A stretch of DNA of 17,980 nucleotides, taken from JAABYT01 sp041581935. GTDB taxonomy: Bacteria; Pseudomonadota; Gammaproteobacteria; HK1. Location of the stretch: the NCBI GenBank assembly GCA_041581935.1, contig JBFICP010000039.1, forward strand, positions 1 through 17,980, read 5' to 3'. How positions within the stretch are numbered: position 1 is the stretch's first letter; each line of letters starts with the position of its first letter. The notes under the pieces were generated by a model. That model was not told the DNA's origin and made no database searches. It saw only the letters and a list, made by a program, of their open reading frames with translations. Position numbers and translations under genes: made by a program. This document shows positions 1 to 7,600 of the stretch, in pieces.

Positions 1-495
1 GCACGAATCGTCGGTGCCGACATGATCGTCGGCGTCGATATAAACGAATCGAAGGCCGTGCTGGCAGAAAAGTTCGGCATGACGCATTTCGTCAATCCGA
101 AGGAAGTCGCAGGGGACCTGGTTCCCTACCTGGTCGACCTCACGCGCGGCGGCGCCGACTATTCCTTCGAGTGCATCGGCAGCGTTGAGACAATGCGTCA
201 GGCTCTCGAGTGTTGTCACAAGGGATGGGGTGAAAGTGTCATCATCGGTGTCGCCGGCGCCGGACAGGAAATCTCGACGCGACCCTTCCAGCTGGTAACC
301 GGGCGGGTCTGGCGTGGCACGGCATTCGGTGGTGCAAAGGGCCGAACCGACGTGCCGCGCATCGTCGACTGGTACATGGAGGGCAAGATCAATATCGATG
401 ATCTCATCACCCATACGATGCCGCTCGAAGATATTAACCGCGCGTTCGATCTCATGCATGAAGGTGAGTCGATTCGCAGTGTCGTGGTTTACTGA
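1..495 (+). CDS. adhC: S-(hydroxymethyl)glutathione dehydrogenase / class III alcohol dehydrogenase (3' part only)
   Basis: The frame is open from base 1, so the gene begins upstream of the window; 164 C-terminal residues of a protein usually near 370 are visible. The enzyme is a cytosolic zinc- and NAD-dependent dehydrogenase that oxidises S-hydroxymethylglutathione, formed from formaldehyde and glutathione, to S-formylglutathione. The visible part holds the end of the Rossmann domain (VGVDIN, then ECIGSVETMRQALE) and the stretch GAGQEISTRPFQLVTGR followed by a WRGTAFGG motif, which is nearly identical to E. coli FrmA and diagnostic for class III enzymes. It ends in FDLMHEGESIRSVVVY, the normal C-terminus. 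The zinc-binding residues lie outside the window. The next gene starts 44 bp downstream on the same strand and is a cupin, not the S-formylglutathione hydrolase that often follows adhC. The symbol frmA would be equally valid. Confidence 0.95.
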   Translation, partial: ARIVGADMIVGVDINESKAVLAEKFGMTHFVNPKEVAGDLVPYLVDLTRGGADYSFECIGSVETMRQALECCHKGWGESVIIGVAGAGQEISTRPFQLVTGRVWRGTAFGGAKGRTDVPRIVDWYMEGKINIDDLITHTMPLEDINRAFDLMHEGESIRSVVVY

Positions 496-539
496 ATCTT
501 GATAACGGGCTGCGATTCGCGCGCCCCGATCTGCGGTTC

Positions 540-1739
540 TTGATCGACGACATTACATTTCGCCAGATCATTGCTCCTATTCCATCCGAAGATTTTTTCG
601 GGGCGATATGGGAGCAGCGTCCCGTGCACATTCCGGGCGCGGCCGACAAGTTTGCAGAGGTTTTTTCCTGGGAAGAATTCAATCGCCTTTTGAACATGTC
701 GAAACTCTGGTCGGAGCGATCCATGAAGCTCGTCCTGGATGGCGAGAATGTGGATCCGGCCGAGTTTGGCCGCGTTGGGCAAACCCGTGAGGGCTATCAG
801 GCCACCGTGCCGGACCCGGAACGGGTAATGTCACTGTTGCAACGCGGCGCCACCGTGACGCTCGATTTGATCGAATCGCTTTCGCCGTCCGTGGCCGGTG
901 TCTCGGCCGCATTGCAGACGGCGACGGGCGGCGTCGCCGTTTGTAACGCTTACTGCTCGTGGCGCGCCCATCAGGGCTTTATGGCGCATTTCGATACCAC
1001 CGACGTCATTGCCTTGCATATCGAGGGGAGCAAGCGCTGGCGGGTGTACGAGGGACGCTATGAAAGCTCGATCGACGTAGAGGGACACAACTACGGGAGC
1101 TTCTCACCCGAGCACCATGCGCGCGCCAAGGGAAGAGTCCTCGAGGAGTTCGATATGACTCCTGGCGATTTTCTCTATCTGCCGCGGGGACAGTATCACG
1201 AGGCACTGGCTTCAAGCGATGCCAGCCTGCACCTGAGTTTCGGCATCGGACAACCCACGGGCATCGACGTCATCACGCGGCTTCTGCGTTCTCTGCCCGA
1301 CGAGGCGCTATTTCGTAAAAATCTTCCCCATTTCGATCGTCCTCAGGCGCACCGCAAGCATCTCAAAGCGATCGCCGATCGTTTCCACGAGATTCTCGGC
1401 GACAGCGGGCTTTCGGACCAGATTCGGAGCTGGCAACGGGAACGTGCGCTCACTGACAGACATGGTCGCTTCAAACTGCCGTCGCGTGAGCAAACCGCGC
1501 TTTATCGGGTGCGCGGGCTCGGGGTATCGACCGTATCGCGCGCCGGTTCACCGACGCTCTCATTCCCGGGCGGTGAGTTGCCCCTCGAACCCGACGAGGA
1601 AAGCCCCGCGTCATGGATCATCGCGCGCGACTATGTCGACGCGTCGGAGCTCGCCGAGCGGTTTGCCAGTCTCGGCCGCGAGCGCCTGCAAAGCCTGCTC
1701 GACCGCCTCGAATCCGTCAGTATCCTCGACAGAATTTAG
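540..1739 (+). CDS. JmjC-type cupin protein, probable Fe(II)/2-oxoglutarate oxygenase
   Basis: This 399-residue protein resembles the JmjC/cupin-4 group that includes the bacterial ribosomal-protein hydroxylase RoxA (YcfD) and human MINA53/NO66. The N-terminus (DDITFRQIIAPIPSEDFF, then WEQRPVHI) has the usual 'weqkP' entry motif. The iron site is visible as H150-F-D152 in GFMAHFDTTDV, with a second histidine at H220 in RGQYHEALAS. The GSKRWRVYE segment at about 163-171 matches the family. The last 80 residues look like a C-terminal winged-helix domain. The start is TTG at 540; upstream in frame there are only CTG codons before a stop at 465, and the next ATG would remove conserved sequence. 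No convincing Shine-Dalgarno sequence precedes it. It is probably co-transcribed with adhC. The substrate is unknown: a ribosomal protein by family analogy, but sequence alone cannot show it. Confidence 0.8.
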   Translation: MIDDITFRQIIAPIPSEDFFGAIWEQRPVHIPGAADKFAEVFSWEEFNRLLNMSKLWSERSMKLVLDGENVDPAEFGRVGQTREGYQATVPDPERVMSLLQRGATVTLDLIESLSPSVAGVSAALQTATGGVAVCNAYCSWRAHQGFMAHFDTTDVIALHIEGSKRWRVYEGRYESSIDVEGHNYGSFSPEHHARAKGRVLEEFDMTPGDFLYLPRGQYHEALASSDASLHLSFGIGQPTGIDVITRLLRSLPDEALFRKNLPHFDRPQAHRKHLKAIADRFHEILGDSGLSDQIRSWQRERALTDRHGRFKLPSREQTALYRVRGLGVSTVSRAGSPTLSFPGGELPLEPDEESPASWIIARDYVDASELAERFASLGRERLQSLLDRLESVSILDRI

Positions 1740-1787
1740 CGATGTCTCGCCATCCCCGCCGCGGGCCTCGCTCGCCGGGGGCCTTGC

Positions 1788-2519
1788 TCATGCCGCTTTC
1801 AGTAGTCCGATGGTGCGCGTGCCGTTTTTCACCGCGTATCCGCGTTCGTCGTTATCAAAGAACAGAAAGACGTGCTTGCGCCTGCGGTACCAGGCCTGGG
1901 CTCGATCGACCCAGGTACGCAATCTCGGCGCCCGGTAATTTCCGGCGTATGCTGCGCTGGGGCCATGCAGCCGCACGTAGACGAGGTTCGCGCTATCTAC
2001 CAGCGGCGTGGTGAAGCCACCGATGTCGAAAATACAAAACGCAGCCGATCGGCTCGCGAGCAGCGCGTAGACGTCGTCGTTATGCCAGCTCGGGTCGCGG
2101 AACTCGAACACCAGCTGCTGGTCGTTCGGCAGAGCGCCGATAAATCGCTCCAATCGATGAAGATTGCATCGCCAGCGAGGCGGGAGCTGAAACAGCACGG
2201 GTCCGAGGCGATCACCGAATGCTTGCAGTCGCTCAAACAGATCGCTGAGCTCCGTATCGCAATTCTTGAGCTTCTTGAAATGCGTGATTCGCCGCGGTGC
2301 CTTGATGCTGAAAATGAAGCTCGAAGGCACGCGTTCGCACCAGTTGGTTATCGTGTCGGCCGCCGGTAAACCGTAGAAGCTGCTATTGACCTCCACGCAG
2401 TCGAAATGCCGCGCATAGTGCTCAAGCCAGCTCTGGCGCTTGAGATCCGCGGGATAAAAAACCCCTCTCCAATGATTGTACTGCCAGCCGGAGGTGCCGA
2501 TGTGAATCGCGGCGCGCAT
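1788..2519 (-). CDS. DUF72 family protein (YecE-like)
   Basis: This 243-residue protein has the DUF72 (YecE) TIM-barrel pattern: IHIGTSGW near the start, VEVNSSFYGLP at 42-52, LGPVLFQLPP at 105-114, VFEFRDPSW at 137-145 and FFDNDERGYAVKN near the end. The biochemical function of DUF72 proteins is not established. The gene lies 12 bp downstream of the radical SAM gene, which follows rpiA by 2 bp, so the three are almost certainly one transcript. The ATG at 2519 is preceded only by a weak purine stretch, suggesting expression depends partly on coupling to the upstream genes. Length is normal for the family. It converges with the cupin gene; the 48-bp gap between their ends contains no clear terminator. 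Confidence 0.88.
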   Translation of the reverse strand: MRAAIHIGTSGWQYNHWRGVFYPADLKRQSWLEHYARHFDCVEVNSSFYGLPAADTITNWCERVPSSFIFSIKAPRRITHFKKLKNCDTELSDLFERLQAFGDRLGPVLFQLPPRWRCNLHRLERFIGALPNDQQLVFEFRDPSWHNDDVYALLASRSAAFCIFDIGGFTTPLVDSANLVYVRLHGPSAAYAGNYRAPRLRTWVDRAQAWYRRRKHVFLFFDNDERGYAVKNGTRTIGLLKAA

Positions 2520-2531
2520 ATTCGTCGTCTC

Positions 2532-3599
2532 TCAAAACAATCTCAGCTGAGCCTCGACCTTCGCGGGCGCGCGAAAGTGCGAAACATCCAATTCCGGACA
2601 ACCGGGAAACCCCAGTCGACGGTGGGCGAGCTCGAAGCGACGTTCCAGCAGGTCGGCGAACGCACCTCGTCCGCGCATTCGTGTACCGAACCCGGATTCG
2701 TAGTCCCTGCCTCCGCGCGAATCCTGAATTCGACCGATCACGTGCTCGGCCCTGAGCGGGAAATGCAGACGAAGCCAGCTCTTGAAAAGCTCCGCCACCT
2801 CACGTGGAAGCCGAATGAGCGTGTACCAGGCATCGATGGCACCGGCATCGCGGGTGCGTTCGAGGATGCGTTCGAGCTCGCTATCGGTGAGAACGGGTAT
2901 CACCGGCGCCACGGCCGCTTCGACGGGGATCCCCGCCGCCGCCAGCCGCGCCACGGTTTCAAGGCGGCGCGCGGGTGCGGTCGTGCGCGGTTCCATTTTT
3001 CGAGCAATTTCCGTGTCGAAGCTTGTAATGGAGACGGCAACCGTGCAAAGGCCGCGCTCGGCCATGGATGAGAGCACATCCATGTCGCGCTCGACGAGCG
3101 AAGATTTGGTGACGATGCGCACCGGATGGTTACAGTCGTCGAGGCACTCGAGAATGGCACGCGTGATACCGAGCTTGCGTTCCACCGGTTGATAGGCATC
3201 GGTGTTGGCCCCAAGCGTTATCGGTGCGCACGCATATCGGTCGTTGGCGAGCTCGCTTCGCAGGCAATCGACGGCGTCGGGCTTGTGGAATATGCGGGTT
3301 TCGAAGTCGAGGCCTGGCGAGAGCCCGAGCCACGCATGTGATGGGCGCGCATAGCAGTAAATGCATCCGTGCTCACAACCTCGGTAGGGATTGATGGCAC
3401 GATCGAACGGTAGATCTGGACTTTTGTTGAAGCTGATGACGGTTCGGCTGTGATCCACACTGAGCGTGGTCTTTGGCCGTTCCTGCTCTTCGTCGAGAAT
3501 GCCCCATCCGTCATCGAGAGACTCGCGCTCGAATGATTCGAAGCGACCGCTGCGGTTTGCGGTGGCGCCTCGGCCCTTTATGGGACGAATCGGGTTCAT
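2532..3599 (-). CDS. PA0069-family radical SAM protein (SplB-like)
   Basis: This 355-residue protein carries the radical SAM cluster motif C75-x3-C79-x2-C82 within NPYRGCEHGCIYCYARP, which binds the [4Fe-4S] cluster used to cleave S-adenosylmethionine. The N-terminus (PIKGRGATANRSGRFES) and the order of motifs match the PA0069 family, which is distantly related to spore photoproduct lyase SplB. A TIM-barrel core follows (KSSLVERDMDVL, VAVSITSFD, YTLIRLPREV). The substrate of this family is not known to me. The gene starts 2 bp after the rpiA stop and ends 12 bp before the DUF72 gene. It has no good Shine-Dalgarno sequence of its own, which fits translational coupling to rpiA. Confidence 0.88.
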   Translation of the reverse strand: MNPIRPIKGRGATANRSGRFESFERESLDDGWGILDEEQERPKTTLSVDHSRTVISFNKSPDLPFDRAINPYRGCEHGCIYCYARPSHAWLGLSPGLDFETRIFHKPDAVDCLRSELANDRYACAPITLGANTDAYQPVERKLGITRAILECLDDCNHPVRIVTKSSLVERDMDVLSSMAERGLCTVAVSITSFDTEIARKMEPRTTAPARRLETVARLAAAGIPVEAAVAPVIPVLTDSELERILERTRDAGAIDAWYTLIRLPREVAELFKSWLRLHFPLRAEHVIGRIQDSRGGRDYESGFGTRMRGRGAFADLLERRFELAHRRLGFPGCPELDVSHFRAPAKVEAQLRLF

Positions 3600-3601
3600 G
3601 C

Positions 3602-4264
3602 TCAGCCGGCTTGCATGGTTTCGATTCCGGAGTCGCGGCCGACCAGCAATACATCTGCGGGGCGCCGCGCGAACAATCCGTTACACACTACGCCGGCGAT
3701 CTGGTTGAGATCCGACTCGATCTTCGCCGGCTCGAGGATGTCCAGGTCGTGGACATCGAGAATGACGTTGCCATTGTCCGTGGTGAATCCTTCCCTGAGT
3801 TCCGGGTTGCCTCCCATACGAACGATCTGACGCGCCACATAGCTGCGTGCCATCGGAATCACCTCGACAGGTAAGGGAAAGGCGCCCAGTCGATCCACGA
3901 GCTTGGAGTCGTCGACAACACAGACGAAACGGCGGGCGACGGCGGCGACAATTTTCTCCCGGGTGAGCGCCCCACCACCGCCCTTGGTGAGGTGCAGATG
4001 CTTGGTGCATTCATCGGCGCCGTCTACGTATACCGAAAGCTCGCTGACGCTGTTCAGATCGGTGACCGGAATACCTTGGGTCGCGAGCCGTCGTGCGCTC
4101 TCCTCGGAGCTCGCCACCGCACCTTCGAGCCTGTGCTTGATGCCGCCCAGCGCTTCGATGAAAAAGTTCGCCGTGCTTCCCGTTCCCACGCCGATGGTGG
4201 TGCCGATCTCGACATATTCGAGGGCAGCTCGCGCAACGGCCTGCTTCTTTTCGTCCTGTGTCAT
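3602..4264 (-). CDS. rpiA: Ribose-5-phosphate isomerase A
   Basis: The 220-residue protein interconverts ribose 5-phosphate and ribulose 5-phosphate in the non-oxidative pentose phosphate pathway. Family motifs are complete and fall at E. coli RpiA numbering: GVGTGST with T28, DGADE at 81-85 (D81, D84), and KGGGGALTREK at 94-104 with K94 and the catalytic base E103. SSEES at about 52-56 belongs to the phosphate site. I chose ATG at 4264 because AGGAG lies six bases upstream (4271-4275); an in-frame GTG at 4285 would add seven residues but has no such site. It is the first gene of a minus-strand group with the radical SAM and DUF72 genes and is divergent from ilvA, an arrangement also known in Pseudomonas. 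Confidence 0.96.
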   Translation of the reverse strand: MTQDEKKQAVARAALEYVEIGTTIGVGTGSTANFFIEALGGIKHRLEGAVASSEESARRLATQGIPVTDLNSVSELSVYVDGADECTKHLHLTKGGGGALTREKIVAAVARRFVCVVDDSKLVDRLGAFPLPVEVIPMARSYVARQIVRMGGNPELREGFTTDNGNVILDVHDLDILEPAKIESDLNQIAGVVCNGLFARRPADVLLVGRDSGIETMQAG

Positions 4265-4319
4265 TGGCGGCTCCTTTACTGGCACGCGTCCGGCACGAGC
4301 TCGCTGGTTCGCCCGTGCG

Positions 4320-4335
4320 ATAGCACGCTATTATA
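4320..4335. promoter_or_regulatory. Overlapping divergent -10 elements and a small dyad in the rpiA-ilvA spacer
   Basis: Reading the minus strand, a perfect TATAAT occupies 4330-4335, about 65 bases before the rpiA start. On the plus strand TATTAT (4329-4334) overlaps it, about 56 bases before the ilvA ATG. Immediately adjacent is the dyad ATAGC-ac-GCTAT at 4320-4331, which could be an operator seen by both promoters. Neither direction has a good -35 hexamer at 16-18 bp, so an activator would be needed if these are real. The hexamers are seen; the promoter assignment is inference. Confidence 0.4.
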
Positions 4336-4390
4336 TACAGCTTGGCCCGTGTTCCGGGCGAGTAATCGAAGCAGCCGAGCAATCGCAGTC

Positions 4391-5905
4391 ATGCCCAGAG
4401 ACTATGTCGAAAGAATTCTGAAGGCGCGCGTATACGACGTCGCCCGCGAGTCGTCTCTGGACGCCGCCCCCCGACTTTCGCGCCGGCTGCGCAACAAGGT
4501 GCTTCTCAAGCGTGAAGACCTGCAGCCGGTGTTCTCATTCAAAGTCCGGGGTGCTTACAACAAAATCTGCAATCTCAGTGCCGACGAGCGGGCGCGGGGT
4601 GTCATTGCCTCCTCGGCCGGGAACCATGCCCAGGGTGTTGCGCTTGCCGCCAAGCGGCTGAACGTGAAGGCTCTCATCGTCATGCCGAAGACGACGCCCA
4701 GAATCAAGGTCGACGCCGTCAGCGATCTGGGAGCCGAGATCGTGCTTCACGGCAGCTCCTACGACGACGCGCGATCACATGCCGATGAGCTGGCTGCCGA
4801 GACTGGAATGGTAATTGTGCCGCCGTTCGACGATCCGGACATCATCGCAGGGCAGGGCACGGTCGCACTCGAAATTCTGCGCCAGCACGGGCCCGACATA
4901 CACGCCATTTTCGTCGCGGTCGGCGGCGGCGGTCTGATCGCCGGCATCTCGGCTTACGTGAAGTCCCTGTGGCCGCATATCCGTATCGTTGGTGTCGAGC
5001 CCGAAGATGCTCCATCGATGCATCATTCCCTGAAAGCCGGGAAACGGGTGGTGCTCGACCACGTGGGTATTTTCGCCGACGGCGTCGCGGTCAAACAGGT
5101 AGGCGTGGAGACATTCCGAATTGCACGCAAATGCGTGGACGAGGTGCTGCTGGTCAGCACCGATGAAATCTGCGCCGCGATCAAGGACATCTACGAGGAT
5201 ACGCGCTCCATCGCCGAGCCCGCGGGTGCCCTCAGCGTGGCCGGCCTCAAGCGCTATGTGGAGCGCGAGCGTATCGTGGATGCGACGCTGGTGGCCGTGG
5301 ATGGCGGCGCCAACGTCAACTTTGATCGTCTGCGTCACATTGCCGAGCGCGCCGAGCTGGGTGAACGCAGGGAAGCCCTGCTGGCGGTGACCATTCCCGA
5401 ACGGCCCGGCAGCCTGCGGGAGTTCTGCCATGCAATAGGGGCGCGCTCGATTACGGAATTCAATTACCGGTTTGCCGACAAAGGCGATGCTCACATATTT
5501 GTCGGCGTGGAGCTCAGAGACGTGGAAAGCGACAAGAAGGCGCTCATCGAAGGCCTCACGGGCCGCGGCTATCCCGTAGTCGATATGACTGACAACGAGA
5601 TGGCGAAGATACACGTACGCTACATGGTCGGCGGTCGATCCGGCGGTGCCGGCGGCGAGCTGCTGTACCGTTTGAATTTCCCGGAGCGTCCTGGAGCGCT
5701 GCTTCGGTTTTTGACTCACATGGGCGAGCATTGGAACATCAGCCTGTTCCACTATCGCAATCACGGCGCGGATTATGGGCGTGTTCTGATCGGCGTGCAG
5801 GTGCCGGATGACGAGTCAGCGGCATTTCAGAGTTTTCTTGCCGAGATTGGCTACGATTACGCCGAAGAAACCGGAAACCCTGCCTACGAGTTGTTTTTGA
5901 GCTAG
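4391..5905 (+). CDS. ilvA: Threonine ammonia-lyase (threonine deaminase), biosynthetic
   Basis: This 504-residue cytosolic PLP enzyme converts L-threonine to 2-oxobutanoate and ammonia, the committed step to isoleucine. The catalytic domain shows LLKREDLQPVFSFKVRGAY with the PLP lysine K51, SSAGNHAQG at 74-82, and the phosphate-binding GGGG loop at 178-181. Two ACT-like regulatory domains follow, each opening with a PERPG motif (336-340 and 431-435). They mark the long, isoleucine-inhibited biosynthetic form rather than the short catabolic TdcB. The open frame extends back to 3992, but that part is antisense to rpiA. ATG at 4391 gives the normal family length and N-terminus. The Shine-Dalgarno sequence is weak. 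It is divergent from rpiA. Confidence 0.96.
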   Translation: MPRDYVERILKARVYDVARESSLDAAPRLSRRLRNKVLLKREDLQPVFSFKVRGAYNKICNLSADERARGVIASSAGNHAQGVALAAKRLNVKALIVMPKTTPRIKVDAVSDLGAEIVLHGSSYDDARSHADELAAETGMVIVPPFDDPDIIAGQGTVALEILRQHGPDIHAIFVAVGGGGLIAGISAYVKSLWPHIRIVGVEPEDAPSMHHSLKAGKRVVLDHVGIFADGVAVKQVGVETFRIARKCVDEVLLVSTDEICAAIKDIYEDTRSIAEPAGALSVAGLKRYVERERIVDATLVAVDGGANVNFDRLRHIAERAELGERREALLAVTIPERPGSLREFCHAIGARSITEFNYRFADKGDAHIFVGVELRDVESDKKALIEGLTGRGYPVVDMTDNEMAKIHVRYMVGGRSGGAGGELLYRLNFPERPGALLRFLTHMGEHWNISLFHYRNHGADYGRVLIGVQVPDDESAAFQSFLAEIGYDYAEETGNPAYELFLS

Positions 5906-5929
5906 AAAGCCTGCGCTGTTGCACAAGGC
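5906..5929 (-). terminator. Possible intrinsic terminator after the fau-EVE genes
   Basis: On the minus strand GCCTTGTGC and GCGCAGGC pair with one bulged base around an AACA loop (5909-5929), followed by a short TTTCT tract. This lies 26 bp beyond the EVE stop, as expected for the end of the minus-strand transcript. The U tract is short and the structure begins 3 bp after the convergent ilvA stop, so it might also protect the ilvA mRNA end. Not proven. Confidence 0.4.
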
Positions 5930-5954
5930 GGCCCAATCGAGCGACGTTTCGCCT

Positions 5955-6416
5955 CTATTCCAATTCCAGTACGTAGCGCCAGTGATCTTCGCTGACCGGC
6001 ATCACCGATAGCCGGTTTCCGCGTCGCAGAAGCACCATGTCCGAAAGTGCTTCGTGTTGCTTGAGCTCGCGCAGGCTGATGGTACGTTTCAGCTTGCGTA
6101 CGAATTCGACGTCGACCAGGAACCAGCGGGGATCGTCGCGGTCACTTTTCGGATCGTAGTGCTTGTCCTGCGGATCGAAGGCCGTCGGATCCGGATAGGC
6201 ATCGCTGGCGATTCTCACGATGCCGACGATACCCGGTTCCTCGCACGCGGAGTGGTAGAAGAATGCCTGGTCGCCCGGCTTCATTTCATCGCGCATGATG
6301 TTTCTGGCCTGGTAGTTGCGCACGCCGTCCCATGGTTCCGTTTTTGACGGCCGCGCGCTCAAGTCATCGATGCTGAATTCGCCGGGCTCGGACTTCATCA
6401 ACCAGTAATTCGGCAT
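5955..6416 (-). CDS. EVE domain-containing protein
   Basis: This 153-residue protein is a stand-alone EVE domain, related to thymocyte nuclear protein 1 (THYN1) and to the PUA/YTH fold. It begins MPNYWLMKSEPGEFSIDDL, continues with WDGVRNYQARN and DQAFFYHSACEEPGIVGI, and includes DPRWFLVDVEFV, all diagnostic. EVE domains are thought to recognise modified bases in nucleic acids; the actual ligand here is unknown. The start at 6416 is supported by AGGGAGA seven bases upstream. It lies 21 bp downstream of fau on the same strand and is likely part of the ssrS-fau transcript. Confidence 0.92.
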   Translation of the reverse strand: MPNYWLMKSEPGEFSIDDLSARPSKTEPWDGVRNYQARNIMRDEMKPGDQAFFYHSACEEPGIVGIVRIASDAYPDPTAFDPQDKHYDPKSDRDDPRWFLVDVEFVRKLKRTISLRELKQHEALSDMVLLRRGNRLSVMPVSEDHWRYVLELE

Positions 6417-6437
6417 GGCGGAATCTCCCTTCGGTAC

Positions 6438-7025
6438 TCAAATTCGATTGAACTGATACAGGCGCAGTTCTGTTGCGACGCCGTGCAATCGCACGTCCCA
6501 GGGCTGCGAGGGCAGGGAGGGAATGCGCTGAAACTCGTATGCGATACCGATGAGCAGGGGCTTCGTCCAGACCACGCGGTTTTGCAGGTAGGAAAAAGTG
6601 TGGTCGTAGTATCCGCTGCCCATGCCGAGACGGTTTCCCGCGGCGTCGAAAGCAACCAATGGCACCAGAACCAGATCCAGGTCCCGGGCACGACATCGGT
6701 TGCGCACGGCAACATCGGGCTCCGGAATTGCAAAGCGATTCGGCTCGAGCGGAGTCTCGCGGTCATAGGGAAGAAACCACAACTCCCTGCCGTGCAGCGC
6801 CGGCAGAAACATCTTTTTTCCGCTCTCTCGCAGGCGCTCGATGAGTGGCGCCGGATCCATTTCTCCGTCACTTGCCAGATAACAGGCGACCCTTCGCGCG
6901 CGCCGCGTGCGCAGCCAGGCACCTAAGTTTCTTGCAAGACATTGTGCCGCGCGGGCACGTTCGGTCTTCGATACCGCACGGCGCCGCCGGCGCATCTCGA
7001 CACGCAGCCTCTGTCGGGACTTCAC
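6438..7025 (-). CDS. fau: 5-formyltetrahydrofolate cyclo-ligase
   Basis: The 195-residue enzyme (also called YgfA or MTHFS) uses ATP to convert 5-formyl-tetrahydrofolate to 5,10-methenyl-tetrahydrofolate in the cytosol. It is basic at the N-terminus (MRRRRRAVSKTERARA), has the SDGEMD substrate-site motif near residue 55, and carries the family signature VPLVAFDAAGNRLGMGSGYYD at 121-141, shown here in overlapping parts as VPLVAFDAAG and NRLGMGSGYYD. The start is GTG at 7025; an internal ATG at 6995 is the alternative, but the longer N-terminus matches family length. There is no clear Shine-Dalgarno sequence for GTG. The 6S RNA gene lies 60 bp upstream on the same strand, the same ssrS-ygfA order as in E. 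coli, where the two are co-transcribed and 6S is processed from the transcript. Confidence 0.94.
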   Translation of the reverse strand: MKSRQRLRVEMRRRRRAVSKTERARAAQCLARNLGAWLRTRRARRVACYLASDGEMDPAPLIERLRESGKKMFLPALHGRELWFLPYDRETPLEPNRFAIPEPDVAVRNRCRARDLDLVLVPLVAFDAAGNRLGMGSGYYDHTFSYLQNRVVWTKPLLIGIAYEFQRIPSLPSQPWDVRLHGVATELRLYQFNRI

Positions 7026-7084
7026 GGAATGCTCGAGGCGGGGGAATCCGTCAGCGCGGATTTGGCCGGGCGGGCGAGCGGTGA

Positions 7085-7272
7085 CGCCCTCCGCATATGC
7101 CGCTGCGCGCCATGACCCTTGAACCAGGTTGGTTCATTAGGGAGCTTTTTGCGGCGTATCAGGCTTTCCGCTGCTAGGACGGACATGCACAACAACACCA
7201 GCGGTCGGCTCCCATGGGTGGACGATTAGGCTCAAGCGATTACCAGGCCGCTCGCGAACACCGCAGAGGGCA
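7085..7272 (-). ncRNA. ssrS: 6S RNA
   Basis: Read on the minus strand, this interval has the conserved 6S segments in order: TGTTCGCGAGCGG, CTTGAGCC, TGTCCGTCCTAGC, AAGCCTGATACG, the hairpin TGAACC-aacct-GGTTCA followed by AGGGT, and CGCAGCGGCAT. The ends pair perfectly over nine bases (GCCCTCTGC with GCGGAGGGC, positions 7263-7271 and 7086-7094), giving the closing stem and fixing a length near 186 nt, against 184 in E. coli. 6S RNA mimics an open promoter and binds sigma70-RNA polymerase in stationary phase. The position between zapA and fau is the conserved gammaproteobacterial location. Exact ends may differ by a few bases. Confidence 0.95.
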
Positions 7273-7279
7273 TCGAGAT

Positions 7280-7600
7280 TCAGTCTATCGCTTCCGCCTG
7301 TTCGCGTCGACTGATCGCGTCGCTGATTTTTCCGCGCAACCGCTTCAACGTGCCGTCGACGTCGGCCGACAATTGCGCCTGAGCCTTTTGAAGGAGCGTG
7401 TACTCGTGTATGACGTTGAGCGCAGTCATAACCGCCATGCGCTCGGTGCCGAGGACCTTTCCTCCGCCGCGCACTTCTTTCAACCTCTGGTTGAGAATTT
7501 TGGCGGACTCGAGGAGAGCCGATTTCTCCTCCGCGGGGCAGGAGACGGTGTATTGCTTATCGAGTATCTCAATGGTGACCGCTTCGGCCTTGTCGTTCAT
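7280..7600 (-). CDS. zapA: Cell division protein ZapA
   Basis: The 106-residue protein matches ZapA, the small cytosolic protein that binds FtsZ and promotes protofilament bundling in the Z-ring. The N-terminal globular part reads VTIEILDKQYTVSCPAEE, then LLESAKILNQRLKEVR, with GTERMAVMTALNVIHEY after it. The rest (about 65-100) is the long coiled-coil dimer helix. Its ATG overlaps the stop of the upstream zapB-like gene (ATGA, 7597-7600), so the two are translationally coupled. A GGAAATCGG stretch precedes the start. The 6S RNA gene begins 8 bp after its stop. Confidence 0.94.
   Translation of the reverse strand: MNDKAEAVTIEILDKQYTVSCPAEEKSALLESAKILNQRLKEVRGGGKVLGTERMAVMTALNVIHEYTLLQKAQAQLSADVDGTLKRLRGKISDAISRREQAEAID
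7282..7310 (-). promoter_or_regulatory. Candidate 6S RNA promoter inside the zapA 3' end
   Basis: On the minus strand TCGACG (7305-7310) and TAGACT (7282-7287) are separated by 17 bp, each matching four of six sigma70 consensus bases. The distance to the predicted 6S 5' end at about 7271 is slightly long. 6S RNA genes normally have their own promoter close upstream; here it must overlap the end of zapA because only 8 bp separate the two. Weak on sequence alone. Confidence 0.3.

Noticed and set aside
1740..1787. Terminator between the cupin and DUF72 genes
   Set aside because: GC-rich sequence with only four-base pairing and no T tract.
3992..4390. N-terminal extension of the ilvA frame
   Set aside because: This part is antisense to rpiA and its spacer; family length and N-terminus fit a start at 4391.
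4775..5764. 329-codon open frame on the minus strand over ilvA
   Set aside because: A shadow of the ilvA reading frame with no recognisable features.
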